In this document: positions 18,845 to 28,589 of the stretch, one piece after another
Numbering within the stretch: the stretch's first letter is position 1
How the letters are laid out: the number at the start of each line of letters is the position of its first letter
Source: Terricaulis sp.
GTDB lineage: Bacteria; Pseudomonadota; Alphaproteobacteria; Caulobacterales; Aquidulcibacteraceae
Direction: 5' to 3'
DNA: 64,000 nt
Assembly (NCBI GenBank): GCA_024707365.1
Contig: JANPZV010000004.1
Location: forward strand, 186,001 to 250,000
Program-made: the position numbers and the translations under genes
Notes under the pieces: generated by a model
Told to the model about the DNA's origin: nothing
What the model saw: the letters and a program-made list of their open reading frames with translations, nothing else
Databases searched by the model: none

Positions 18845-19321
18845 GTGCAGATCAGACGCGCCGTTCAGCGCGATAGCGCCGCCATCGCAAGCCTCGCCGC
18901 CGCCGCCGCGGCTGAGGAGGGCGCGCTGTCCGCGCTTGAAATCGATCGCGTGCGCGCGCATGCGTTTGGCTCCAATCCCTTGTTCGAGGTCTGGTTGGCT
19001 GAACCGGGGCGCAATGCAGCGCCCACGGCGCTGGCGGTGATCTCCACCAGTTACGATTTCCGCCGCGCGTGCCCAGGGGTGACGCTGTGCGAACTCTATG
19101 TGGCGCCTGAGGCGCGGCGGCTGGGGCTGGCGCGGAAGCTGATGTCGGCGGTGGCGCGCCGGGCGCGCGCGCTGGGCGCGCGGGAGCTGGCGATCACCAC
19201 CGGGGTCGAGAACGAAACGGCGCAAAGATTTTTCGCCGCCATCGGCGCGCAGCGGCGAGACGCGGCCGTGTTTATGATGTCCGCCGATGGGATTGAGTGG
19301 CTCGCCGCGGAAGGCTTGTAA
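18845..19321 (+). CDS. GNAT family N-acetyltransferase
   Basis: MQIRRAVQRDSAAIASLAAAAA..LCELYVAPEARRLGLARKLMSAVARRARALGARELAITTGVENETAQRFFAAIGAQ. Confidence 0.85.
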   Translation: MQIRRAVQRDSAAIASLAAAAAAEEGALSALEIDRVRAHAFGSNPLFEVWLAEPGRNAAPTALAVISTSYDFRRACPGVTLCELYVAPEARRLGLARKLMSAVARRARALGARELAITTGVENETAQRFFAAIGAQRRDAAVFMMSADGIEWLAAEGL

Positions 19322-19374
19322 TCGCGCCGGCTGCGGCTCAAAACGCCCTCAAGGGAAATTCAAGGGGAAGGCAG

Positions 19375-21204
19375 ATGCTTTCAAAACCGCTTTGGCGCGC
19401 CGCCGGCTGCTTTTTAGCGATCGCCGCTTTTGCTGCATGCGCACACACCGCCGAAACCACAGATGCGCCGGCAGCCTCCGCGGCTGATGAAGCGCGCGCT
19501 TATATCGAAAGTGCGGAAGCTGAATTGGCCACGCGCTCGGAATACGAGGCGCGCATCGCCTGGGTCTATCAGACCTACATCAATTACGACACCGAATGGC
19601 TGCTCCAGCGCACGGATGCGGAAGGCACCGAGGCGCGCGTGCGGCTCGCCAGCGGCGCGGGCCGTTTTTCCGATGCGGATCTGCCGCCCGAGCTGCGCCG
19701 CCGCGTGGACATGCTGCGTCTTTCGCTGACGATGCCGGCCCCGCAAACCGAAGGCGCGGCCGCGCAACTGGCGGAAATCACCACGCGGCTTTCCTCCATC
19801 TATTCGACCGGACGTATCGAATACCAAGGCCGGCAAGTCACGCTCGATGAGCTCGAAACGCTGATGGGCACGGAGCGCAATCCGGCCCGGCTTGAAGAAA
19901 TCTGGACCAAATGGCACGCCACCGCCGCGCCGATGCGTGAGCATTATGCGCGCATGGTGGAGATCGCCAATCAGGGCGCGCGCGATCTTGGCTTCGACAA
20001 TGTCGGCGAGATGTGGCTCTCCAATTACGACATGCCCGCCGCCGATATGGAACGGGAGGTCGAACGCCTGTGGGGCCAATTGCAGCCCTTCTATGAGGAG
20101 CTGCATTGCTTTGTGCGTTCGGGGCTGAACCGGCAATTGGGCGATGCGGTCGTGCCGCTTGATCAGCCGATCCGCGCCGATCTGCTTGGCAATATGTGGG
20201 CGCAGGATTGGGGCACGCTGATGCCGATCGTGCGCCCGGCCAACGCGCGCGCAATCTACAACACCACCCAATTGCTCACGCGCGCCAATTACGATGCGGT
20301 GCGCATGACGCGCACGGCGGAGACGTTCTACACCTCGCTCGGGCTCGATGCGCTGCCGGAGACGTTCTGGGAGCGCTCCTTGCTCACGCGCCCGCGCGAC
20401 CGGGATGTGGTGTGCCACGCGTCAGCCTGGGATCTCGACAGCCAGGAGGACATCCGCGTCAAGCAATGCATCCAGATCAATGCGGAGCATTTCCAGACCA
20501 TCCACCACGAACTCGGGCACAATTACTACCAGCGCGCCTATCGCAATCAGCCGTATCTTTATCAGAACGGCGCCCATGACGGCTTCCATGAAGCCATCGG
20601 CGATTTCATCGCGCTGAACATCACGCCGCAATATCTGGTCGATATTGGCCTTCTGCGCCGCAACCAGATCCCGCCGGCCAGCGCCGATATTTCGCTGCTG
20701 CTGGAGCAGGCGCTGGGCAAGATTTCGTTCTTGCCGTTCGCGCTCGTCATGGATCAGTGGCGCTGGCAGGTGTTTGACGGGCGCATCACGCCGGAAAATT
20801 ACAATTCCGCCTGGTGGGAGCTGCGCGAGCGGTATCAGGGCATCCGGGCGCCGAACGCGCGCGGGGAGGAATTCTTCGATCCGGGCGCGAAATATCACAT
20901 CGCCAACAACGTGCCGTATCTGCGCTATTTCCTCAGCTACATCCTGCAATTCCAATTCTATGAAGCGGCCTGCCAGCAGGCCGGCTGGGAAGGGCCGCTG
21001 CATCGCTGCACGGTGTACGGCAACGAGGAGGTGGGGCAGCGCTTCAACGCGATGCTGGAAATGGGCGCATCGCGCCCCTGGCCGGATGCGCTCGAAGCCT
21101 TCACCGGCGCCCGGCAAATGGATGGCGGGGCCATGGTCCGCTATTTCGAGCCGCTGATGGTTTACATGCGCGCGCAAAACCAGGGCCGCAATTGCGGCTG
21201 GTGA
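19375..21204 (+). CDS. M2 family metallopeptidase (peptidyl-dipeptidase A/ACE-like), lipoprotein
   Basis: HHELGHNYYQRAYRNQPYLYQNGAHDGFHEAIGDFIALN; ACE-like domain. Confidence 0.93.
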   Translation: MLSKPLWRAAGCFLAIAAFAACAHTAETTDAPAASAADEARAYIESAEAELATRSEYEARIAWVYQTYINYDTEWLLQRTDAEGTEARVRLASGAGRFSDADLPPELRRRVDMLRLSLTMPAPQTEGAAAQLAEITTRLSSIYSTGRIEYQGRQVTLDELETLMGTERNPARLEEIWTKWHATAAPMREHYARMVEIANQGARDLGFDNVGEMWLSNYDMPAADMEREVERLWGQLQPFYEELHCFVRSGLNRQLGDAVVPLDQPIRADLLGNMWAQDWGTLMPIVRPANARAIYNTTQLLTRANYDAVRMTRTAETFYTSLGLDALPETFWERSLLTRPRDRDVVCHASAWDLDSQEDIRVKQCIQINAEHFQTIHHELGHNYYQRAYRNQPYLYQNGAHDGFHEAIGDFIALNITPQYLVDIGLLRRNQIPPASADISLLLEQALGKISFLPFALVMDQWRWQVFDGRITPENYNSAWWELRERYQGIRAPNARGEEFFDPGAKYHIANNVPYLRYFLSYILQFQFYEAACQQAGWEGPLHRCTVYGNEEVGQRFNAMLEMGASRPWPDALEAFTGARQMDGGAMVRYFEPLMVYMRAQNQGRNCGW

Positions 21205-21313
21205 TCGGGGCGGCCCCGCGCGTTCAGGCGCGCGGGGCTGTGACCGTGGACGCTGTGACCCAATCGGGCGCTTAGCTACGCCTACCTCCATGCCGGGGCG
21301 TCCGGCCGGAGGC

Positions 21314-22210
21314 ATGGTGAAAATGAACGCTTCAGCTCAGCAGATGGCTTGTCCGCGCTGCAACGGCGCGCGCTGGCCGGGAGCCCAGTTTTGCGGTGCG
21401 TGCGGCAGCCCGATCGGGCCGGCCGCCGCGCCCCAGCCGCCGCCGGCTTACGCGCCCCCGCCGCCCGGCTACGCCCCGCCGCCGCCGATGCCGAACATCG
21501 GCGCCATGGCGCGCGGCTTCGCCGGCTCGGCCGGGGGCGGCAACAGCAAGCAGATCAATATCAACGCCCCAGCGCCCGCCGCGTTCGATACGGCCATGGG
21601 CGTGATCGATGGGATGGGCGCGGAGGTGCATTACCGACAGCCGCCGCAAGGCGCGCGGTTTTTGCATTCCTATAAAAGCATGTGGAGCACGCTGGGCATC
21701 CCCATCAAATATGATGGCGAGCTGCAGGTGGCGCCGAACGGGCCGGCGCAGAGCGTGGCGCGGGTTTCGCTCAAAGTGCGCTGGGGCAGCGCGTTGCCGC
21801 TGTTTCTGACGCAAGCGGCGTTCACGTTCTTCGCTTCGATGTTCAACATCTATTTCGCGGTTTATCTGTTCTTCTTCATGGCGCTGTTCATCGGCATCTC
21901 GGCCTGGACGGTGTCGGGCAGCATCCCTGAAAAAGCCCTCAAGGACATCGCCGATAAAATCGCGCAGGGCGGCGGCTTTGCGCCCGCGCCGCAGCCGGCC
22001 CCCGGCTACGCGCCGCCCGTGCAGCAGCCGCCGGCGCAAGCGCCAGCCTACGCCGCGCCGCCGCCGGCCGCGCCGCAACCCGCGCCGCCCAGCGGCGATA
22101 GCGCCGCGATCATGGAGCAGCTTAAGCAGCTCGGCGCGCTGCAGGCGGCGGGCGTGCTGACGCCGGCGGAGTTCGAGGCCAAGAAGGCCGATCTTCTGAG
22201 CCGGCTCTAA
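21314..22210 (+). CDS. zinc-ribbon and SHOCT-domain membrane protein
   Basis: CPRCNGARWPGAQFCGACGS; C-terminal SHOCT-like MEQLKQLGALQAAGVLTPAEFEAKKADLLSRL. Confidence 0.75.
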   Translation: MVKMNASAQQMACPRCNGARWPGAQFCGACGSPIGPAAAPQPPPAYAPPPPGYAPPPPMPNIGAMARGFAGSAGGGNSKQININAPAPAAFDTAMGVIDGMGAEVHYRQPPQGARFLHSYKSMWSTLGIPIKYDGELQVAPNGPAQSVARVSLKVRWGSALPLFLTQAAFTFFASMFNIYFAVYLFFFMALFIGISAWTVSGSIPEKALKDIADKIAQGGGFAPAPQPAPGYAPPVQQPPAQAPAYAAPPPAAPQPAPPSGDSAAIMEQLKQLGALQAAGVLTPAEFEAKKADLLSRL

Positions 22211-22211
22211 C

Positions 22212-23504
22212 ATGCAGGCGCTTGCTTGCAGCCGTTGCGGCGCGGCCAATGACGGCACGGCGCGCTTTTGCACCTCATGCGGCAACGCGTTCGGCGCCGC
22301 CATCGCGCCCGGCCCCGTCGCGGCCGCCGCGCCTTACGCGTTCGGCTGCCAAACCTGCGGCGGCGATGGCTCACGGCTTGAGGCGCATCGGGTGTTTTGC
22401 CCGACGTGCCGCTGGCTGCGGCCGCTGGGCCCGAATTACCAGATGCCGGTGGAGGCGTTTCTCTGGCGGCTCGATGCGGATGCGATGAACACGCTGTCCG
22501 GCATTGGCCCACTCAATAGCGCGGCGCATGCGCTGTCTGAAGGGGTGGGGCGTCCTTGGTTTGAGAACGCGGTCAATGGCGTGCGGCTTTCTGAGCAGCA
22601 GATGCCGGATATTTTCGCGCTGGCCATCAAGGCCGCGCGCATCGTGGGCTTGGAGCGCCTGCCGGAAATCTACATTTCGGGCGAGCAGATGTGGGATTCC
22701 ATCACGATGGGGTCGCACACCTCGTCTTTCGTCGCGCTCGGCAGCGTGCTGACCAATTTCCGCGGCGATGATCTTTTGTATCTGCTGGGCCGGCAGATGG
22801 GGCATGCCAAGGCCGGGCACGCGCTCTGGAATACGGTGGTGAATTTTCTCGCCGGGCGGCAGCCGGGCAATCGCTCGCTGATGGGCGGGGGCGTGCTGAG
22901 CTTTCTTTCGCCCTCGAAGATTATCGAAAGCGGCATCAACGCCCCGCTGATGGCGTGGCAGCGCCATTCGGCGATCACCGCCGATCGCGCAGGGCTTTTT
23001 GTGGTAGGCGATCTTGAGGTGGCGCGGCGGGTGACGCTGCAATGGACGCTGCGCTCTTTCCCGCTGGCCGCGCGCATCAATATGGACGCCTGGGCCGCGC
23101 AGGAAGATGCGGCCGACGATGGCGCTGTGCAGGCATCCGAATTTGCGATGACCTCAAACCCCTATGCGGCGCGGCGGCTCAAGCTCGCGCGCGAATTTCA
23201 CGCCAGCGAGGAATTCAAAGGCTGGCGGCGCGTGATTGAGCATTGGGCCCCACCGGCGCCGAAGCAAAAGACGGTGGAGGGCGCGCCCGTGCCGCCCAAA
23301 GGCGCAAAGCCGCCGCCCAAGCCTGCTGAGCCGATGGAGCGGCTGATCTGCATCGCCTGCAAAAGCCCGATGCGCGTGCCGAAAGCGCAGCTTGTCGGCG
23401 ATAAGCCGGTGAATATCCGCTGCCCCAATCCCGGTTGCGGCAAGGTGCTGAAGATCACGCCCAAGAAGCCAAGCCCGCCAAAGCCGGATCAGGTGGGTGA
23501 ATGA
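22212..23504 (+). CDS. M48-like metallopeptidase-fold protein with zinc ribbons and degenerate active site
   Basis: Two zinc ribbons; LLYLLGRQMGHAKAGHALW in place of HEXXH; RHSAITADRAGLF in place of S.E..ADRAG. Confidence 0.75.
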   Translation: MQALACSRCGAANDGTARFCTSCGNAFGAAIAPGPVAAAAPYAFGCQTCGGDGSRLEAHRVFCPTCRWLRPLGPNYQMPVEAFLWRLDADAMNTLSGIGPLNSAAHALSEGVGRPWFENAVNGVRLSEQQMPDIFALAIKAARIVGLERLPEIYISGEQMWDSITMGSHTSSFVALGSVLTNFRGDDLLYLLGRQMGHAKAGHALWNTVVNFLAGRQPGNRSLMGGGVLSFLSPSKIIESGINAPLMAWQRHSAITADRAGLFVVGDLEVARRVTLQWTLRSFPLAARINMDAWAAQEDAADDGAVQASEFAMTSNPYAARRLKLAREFHASEEFKGWRRVIEHWAPPAPKQKTVEGAPVPPKGAKPPPKPAEPMERLICIACKSPMRVPKAQLVGDKPVNIRCPNPGCGKVLKITPKKPSPPKPDQVGE

Positions 23505-23887
23505 GCCGCGAGCAGCCCCCGCGCGAGAGCGAGGCGGCGTTCGACGTGGCGCTCGATCCCGCACCTAAGGCGAAGATCATCGAAGGTGAGGAAGATGAAG
23601 AGGCCGCCGCCCGCCGCGCGGCGGCGCTTGCCTCCACCTTCGATCCAGAAATCGCCCGCGCGGGGAAATCCGATGAGGAATTGATCGCCGAACGCGCGGC
23701 CGAGACGCGGCAGATCGTGGATGTGGCCATCGCCGTGGGCGTGGTGATGGCCGTGATCCAGGCGGAGGAGGAGGCGCAAAACGAGACGGAAGCGGGCGTG
23801 ACGCCAGGCACGGCGGCGATCGATCCGGCATGGGATGGTCTCAATACGGAAGATTTGACGCTTACCGAATTAGATGACGGAGAGTGA
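23501..23887 (+). CDS. hypothetical acidic protein
   Basis: 128-aa ORF, overlaps the upstream stop, same strand as cluster. Confidence 0.6.
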   Translation: MSREQPPRESEAAFDVALDPAPKAKIIEGEEDEEAAARRAAALASTFDPEIARAGKSDEELIAERAAETRQIVDVAIAVGVVMAVIQAEEEAQNETEAGVTPGTAAIDPAWDGLNTEDLTLTELDDGE

Positions 23888-23890
23888 CCG

Positions 23891-24535
23891 ATGGCGATGA
23901 CGATCGAAGAATTCATGCAAACCGAAGCCGGCCAAAGCCTGCTCGCGCAGAACGCCGGCCTTTCGGACATGGAGCAATCCAATGTGATGGCCGCGCTGCA
24001 AAAGGCGGCTGACGAAGGCGGGCTCGAAGATTTCAACGTCGACAACGCGGTGCTGCAAGCGCAAACCGCTGAGGAAGCGCGCGCCGAAGCCGAAGCGCTG
24101 CAGGCCGAGCAGGCCAAGGCGGTTGAAGAAGGCGATTGGGAAAAGGCCGGCGATCTTGCCCAGCAAGCTGAGTACAAGCTCGAAGAGGTGCAAGAGAATG
24201 GCGGCGATGTCGCCTATGAGGAAATCAAGCAGAACGAGGATGATCAGGCCAATCTCGAATGGGCCGATTATCACCAAGAGATCGCCGATGATAACGCGGA
24301 CGCCGCCGCCGCTTACGCCGCCGAGGGCGATGTTGAAACGGCGGAAATCTATGCCGATAGCGCAGCCGACGCAGCCGAAACCGCGTCAGATTACGGCGCC
24401 CAGGCCGACCAGGGCGGCGCGTATGCTGAGCAGACGGTCGACACCTCGTCGAGCTATGACGCAAGCGCTTCGGTTTCGAGCTATGATACGAGCTCGAGCT
24501 ATGACAGCTCGAGCGTCGATACCACGGCCGAGTAA
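23891..24535 (+). CDS. acidic helical protein with C-terminal S/Y/D low-complexity repeats
   Basis: A/E/D-rich body; tail SSSYDASASVSSYDTSSSYDSSSVD. Confidence 0.7.
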   Translation: MAMTIEEFMQTEAGQSLLAQNAGLSDMEQSNVMAALQKAADEGGLEDFNVDNAVLQAQTAEEARAEAEALQAEQAKAVEEGDWEKAGDLAQQAEYKLEEVQENGGDVAYEEIKQNEDDQANLEWADYHQEIADDNADAAAAYAAEGDVETAEIYADSAADAAETASDYGAQADQGGAYAEQTVDTSSSYDASASVSSYDTSSSYDSSSVDTTAE

Positions 24536-24543
24536 GCGCAGCT

Positions 24544-25851
24544 TTAGGTCACGCTCTCTAACTCATCTCCGGGGCGGCGCACGATCAGTTTATCGATGCG
24601 CCGCCCATCGAGATCGACGATCTCAAATTCCAGCGTGCCGAAGCTGACCGTATCGCCCACATTCGGCAAGCGCTGCATCAGGTGGATGACGAAGCCGGCC
24701 ACCGTATCGAAATCGCCTTGCTCGTCGAGATCGCGCAGCGAGAACAGGTGCTCGAATTCATCGATCGGCGTCATGCCGTCCACCAGCCAGGAGCCGTCGG
24801 CGCGCTGCACCGGCGGATCGATCGCATCATCGGATGAAAGCGCGCTATCGCCGGCGATGGATTCGAGCACGTCCGCCGCCGTGATGAGGCCTTGGATCAC
24901 GCCATACTCATCGGCCACGAACAGCATGCGCACTGGATTTTCGCGCATGGTTTCCAGCAGGCGCAGCACAGACATGCTCTCGGGCACGATCACCGGCGGA
25001 TGCGCGGCGGCCGCGATATCCCAGCCGCCATGGGCGGTGGCGATCAGCAGATCCTTCGCTTGGGTGACGCCAACCAGATTATCAATCTCGCCCTCGGCGA
25101 CGGGAAAGCGCGAATGGCCGCTCTCGGCGATCAGCGCCAGGGTTTCCTCGCGCGGCTTGCCGGGGTCGAGCCAGACGATCTCCAAGCGCGGGGTCATGAT
25201 CGCGCGCACGGTGCGGTCGCCCAGGCGCATGATGCCGGTGATCATTTCGCGCTCCTCAGCTTCGATGAGGCCGGCGGTTTGGCCTTCTTCGATCAGGGAG
25301 TGAATTTCTTCCTCGGTGACGTCGGCCTGCTTGGTGCGGTGCGCGCCGATCAGGCGCAGCACGGTTTCGGTCGAGCCCTTGAGCAACCACACAAGCGGGC
25401 CAGAGGCGGACGCCAAGAACGACATTGGGCCTGCCACAATGCCCGCCAGCGTCTCTGGCGCCGAGAGCGCGATGCGCTTGGGCACAAGCTCACCCAGAAC
25501 CAGCGAGAGATAAGTCGTGAGCACGATGACAACGCCAAACGCCACTTGACTGGCGAACGCGCCAAGGCTGGGAAACCAGCCGAGCAGGATGGGCGCAAGA
25601 TCATCGGCGATCGCGGTGGCGCCATAGGCGCCGGCGATGATGCCGATCAACGTGATGCCGATTTGAACGGTGGACAAAAGCCGGGAAGGATCTTCCAGCA
25701 ATTTGAGCGCGGCTTGGGCGCCTTTATCGCCAGCATCGGCGCGGGCTTTGAGGCGAGGCTTTTTGGCGGAAACAATCGCCAGCTCAGACATCGCGAAAAC
25801 GCCGTTGAGCAGGACGAGAAAAATCAGGATTGCGAGTTCCACCAGCGACAC
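24544..25851 (-). CDS. hemolysin/CNNM-CorC family transporter (DUF21 + CBS + CorC_HlyC)
   Basis: FLVLLNGVFAMSELAIVSAKKPRLKARADAGDKGAQAALKL..REMITGIMRLGDRTVRAIMTPRLEIVWLD. Confidence 0.93.
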   Translation of the reverse strand: MSLVELAILIFLVLLNGVFAMSELAIVSAKKPRLKARADAGDKGAQAALKLLEDPSRLLSTVQIGITLIGIIAGAYGATAIADDLAPILLGWFPSLGAFASQVAFGVVIVLTTYLSLVLGELVPKRIALSAPETLAGIVAGPMSFLASASGPLVWLLKGSTETVLRLIGAHRTKQADVTEEEIHSLIEEGQTAGLIEAEEREMITGIMRLGDRTVRAIMTPRLEIVWLDPGKPREETLALIAESGHSRFPVAEGEIDNLVGVTQAKDLLIATAHGGWDIAAAAHPPVIVPESMSVLRLLETMRENPVRMLFVADEYGVIQGLITAADVLESIAGDSALSSDDAIDPPVQRADGSWLVDGMTPIDEFEHLFSLRDLDEQGDFDTVAGFVIHLMQRLPNVGDTVSFGTLEFEIVDLDGRRIDKLIVRRPGDELESVT

Positions 25852-25980
25852 GCGGCGTCAAACCGCGTTCCTCAACACCGGCGACGCCCCCGGCCAGGCG
25901 CGCGCACCATGGCAAGTTTGCGGCTTTTGCGCCAGCGCCGTAGCGTCGCGAGGCGGGCATGGTTAAACTCCGGCGGCGCA

Positions 25981-26421
25981 ATGGAGGCGCCGCCGCTTAT
26001 GAAATATCCGCTTACGGCGTTCCCGACCTTGCTTGTTCCGGTGGCGATCTATGCGCTGGCGGCGCTGATCTGGGGCGGCGCGGATGGCGGCTTCGCCGCC
26101 GTTCTCGAAGGCGCGGCGCTCAGCATGAATATGCCGGCGGGCGTGGTCTGGGCGCTCAGCTGGGGCGAACTGATCGTGCTCGGCGGGCTTGTGGCGCTGT
26201 TTATTGATCTTTTGAAAGCCACCGGAACGGGATCGGGCTCGTTGCTCAACCACGCCTTCTCGGTGGGCGTGTTCGTGCTGTGCTTGGTGTTCTTCCTGAT
26301 CGCGCCGCCGTTCGTGACCTCGCCGTTCTTTTTGCTGATGGCGATGGCGCTGCTGGATGTGATCGCCGGCTTTACCATCACCATCATCGGCGCGCGGCGC
26401 GGCGTGTCGTCCTTCGATTAA
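25981..26421 (+). CDS. hypothetical multi-TM membrane protein
   Basis: KYPLTAFPTLLVPVAIYALAALIWGG..; stop codon lies in TAAAGC repeat. Confidence 0.65.
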   Translation: MEAPPLMKYPLTAFPTLLVPVAIYALAALIWGGADGGFAAVLEGAALSMNMPAGVVWALSWGELIVLGGLVALFIDLLKATGTGSGSLLNHAFSVGVFVLCLVFFLIAPPFVTSPFFLLMAMALLDVIAGFTITIIGARRGVSSFD

Positions 26422-26464
26422 AGCAAGGGACTTTAAATTCGCCTCAGTTCGATGGCGGGCTTTA
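26419..26464. repeat. TAAAGC-family repeat C (46 bp) supplying both convergent stop codons
   Basis: TAAAGCAAGGGACTTTAAATTCGCCTCAGTTCGATGGCGGGCTTTA; close match to the reverse complement of repeat B half. Confidence 0.8.
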
Positions 26465-27579
26465 AGCGGCTTTCTGCACGAAAATGCTGCCGGCGCTGTA
26501 GCCTGCGCCGAACGAGCAAATCAGCCCTTTATCGCCGGCTTTCAGGTCGTCTGAATGCAGATGGAAGGCGATGATGGAGCCCGCGCCGGCGGTGTTGCCG
26601 TAGATGTCGAGCACGGTGGGCGCTTCTTCCTGGCTGGCTTCGTGGCCGAGCACGCGCGCGGCGATCAGGCGGTTCATGTTGGAATTGGCCTGGTGCAGCC
26701 AGAGGCGCTTCAGATCCGCGGGCTTTAGCTCCAGCGCGGCCATGTGCTGGAGGATCATGTCCGACACCATCGGCACCACTTCGCGGAACACTTTGCGGCC
26801 CTGCTGGGTGATCAGCTTATCGGGCATGTCGCGCCATTGCGGATCGCAGCGATTCAAAAAGCCGAAATTGTTGCGGATATTGTTGGAAAAGCGGGTTTGC
26901 AGCTTGGAGCCGAGGATCGCCCATGCGCCCGGCGGGGCGATCTCGGCGCTTTCGACCAGGATGGCGACGGCCGCATCGCCGAAGATGAAATGCGTTTCCG
27001 ATCGCGCAGATTGAGGTGGCCGGTGCAAAGTTCGGGATTGATCACCAGCACCGAGCGCCCATGGCCGGCGCGGATGATGTCCATCGCGTTCTGAATGGCG
27101 AACGTGGCCGATGAGCAGGCGACGTTCATATCATAGCCGAAGCCGCCGGCGCCGAGCGCGTTCTGCACTTCGATGGCCAGCGCCGGATAGGGCCGGGGCA
27201 GCGAGGAGCAGGAGCAGATCACCGCATCAATCTCGCTGGCGTCGCGGCCCGCGCGTTCGAGTGCTTGCTTGGCCGCTTCGATCGAAATTTCCGCCATCAG
27301 CGAAAGCTGCTCATTCGGGCGCTCGGGAATGTCGGGGACCATGCGGTCCACGTCCAGCATGCCGGATTTGTTCATCACGTGGCGATGCTTGATGCCGGAG
27401 GCCTTTTCGATGAACTCAACGCTTGAAGGTTGCAGCGCCGGCAGCGCGCCTGATGCGATGTCCGCCGCGTGTTCGGCATTGTAGCGGTCAACGAACGTAT
27501 TGAACGAGGCCACCAGTTCGGCGTTCGAGATCGATTCTTTCGGCGTGTAGAGGCCGGTGGCGGAAATGACGACAGTCAA
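26462..27579 (-). CDS. beta-ketoacyl-ACP synthase III family protein, frameshifted near 27000
   Basis: [47 protein letters not shown] + [36 protein letters not shown]. Confidence 0.87.
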
Positions 27580-27645
27580 AGCTGTTTTCCCCTCTGTCGC
27601 CGGCCAAGCGGCTGTTTTTGCGCTTAAACCTCAGGGCGGGCAGCG

Positions 27646-28506
27646 TCAATCTGCGCTGCCGCCGCGCGGCGCTTCGCGTTGCGGCAGGATAAGCCAATCG
27701 GGCGGATCGAGCCTAATCTCGCGCCCTTCGGCGGTGAGCGGGACGTTATCTTCGGCCGCGGCCAGCGCGCGGTCGAGCCGCAGCAGCGCAATCGCGCGCC
27801 CTTCGGCGCCGGTGCGGATGCGGCCGATCTCCGCAGTCCCGGCGGAGATGACGGCGTCGTAAGCCGGGGCGGCGCCTTCAAACACGACAGGGCAGAATTT
27901 CTTGCGTGTGGTGGCGCGGCGCTTCATCCGCGAGGTGTTTTCCTGGCCGACAAAGCAACCCTTGTGGAAATCAACGCCGTTGAGTTCTTCGAGCAGCGCT
28001 TCGCCGGCGAACGCCTCCTCAGGCGCGCAATCGCGCGCAAGATCGGGTGCGCCTAGCGCGAGGCGGCGCGTTTCAAGTAGCGCAGCGCCATCGGCAAGAT
28101 CGGTTTGCGACTCTGTGAAAGCGCGCCAGCCCAGCGCAGCGCCAAAGCGCGGATCGGGCAGAGCGCCGTCAAAGGCGTCCAGCGCAAAAAGCGCCTTAGC
28201 CTCGCCGCTCACGTCCGCCAGCGCGACCTGCGCGCGCAGCTTATACATGCTGAGCCGCCGCATGAGATTTTCCGCACGCGCGGGATCGAGTTCAAGCAAG
28301 AGGCTCGGCTCGCCGCGATCCTTCTCATCCCAGACGAACATATCGGTGATGATCTTGCCTTGCGGCGAAAGCAGCGCCGCATAGAGCACGCCGCGCTCGG
28401 CGATCTTCGTCACATCCTGCGTCAGCAGGTTATCCAGAAAGCTCACGGCGTCGGGGCCGGAGACGCGGATGAAGGCGCGATCGAGGCGGAAAGGCATGCC
28501 GTTCAC
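27646..28506 (-). CDS. YgfZ/GcvT-like folate-binding protein
   Basis: FIRVSGPDAVSFLDNLLTQDVTKI..EELNGVDFHKGCFVGQENTSRMKRR. Confidence 0.9.
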   Translation of the reverse strand: MNGMPFRLDRAFIRVSGPDAVSFLDNLLTQDVTKIAERGVLYAALLSPQGKIITDMFVWDEKDRGEPSLLLELDPARAENLMRRLSMYKLRAQVALADVSGEAKALFALDAFDGALPDPRFGAALGWRAFTESQTDLADGAALLETRRLALGAPDLARDCAPEEAFAGEALLEELNGVDFHKGCFVGQENTSRMKRRATTRKKFCPVVFEGAAPAYDAVISAGTAEIGRIRTGAEGRAIALLRLDRALAAAEDNVPLTAEGREIRLDPPDWLILPQREAPRGGSAD

Positions 28507-28589
28507 TTGGCCCGCCGCGCCGGGCCCCGCAACCCTCGCTGGGGCGTTGACTTGGCATTTACCCGGCGCGCTTCTAACCCAGGGCCAAT

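Noticed and set aside
24892-26421. 509-aa plus ORF start
   Set aside because: Only the last ~147 aa (from 25981) look like a membrane protein; the rest is antisense to the CNNM/CorC gene.
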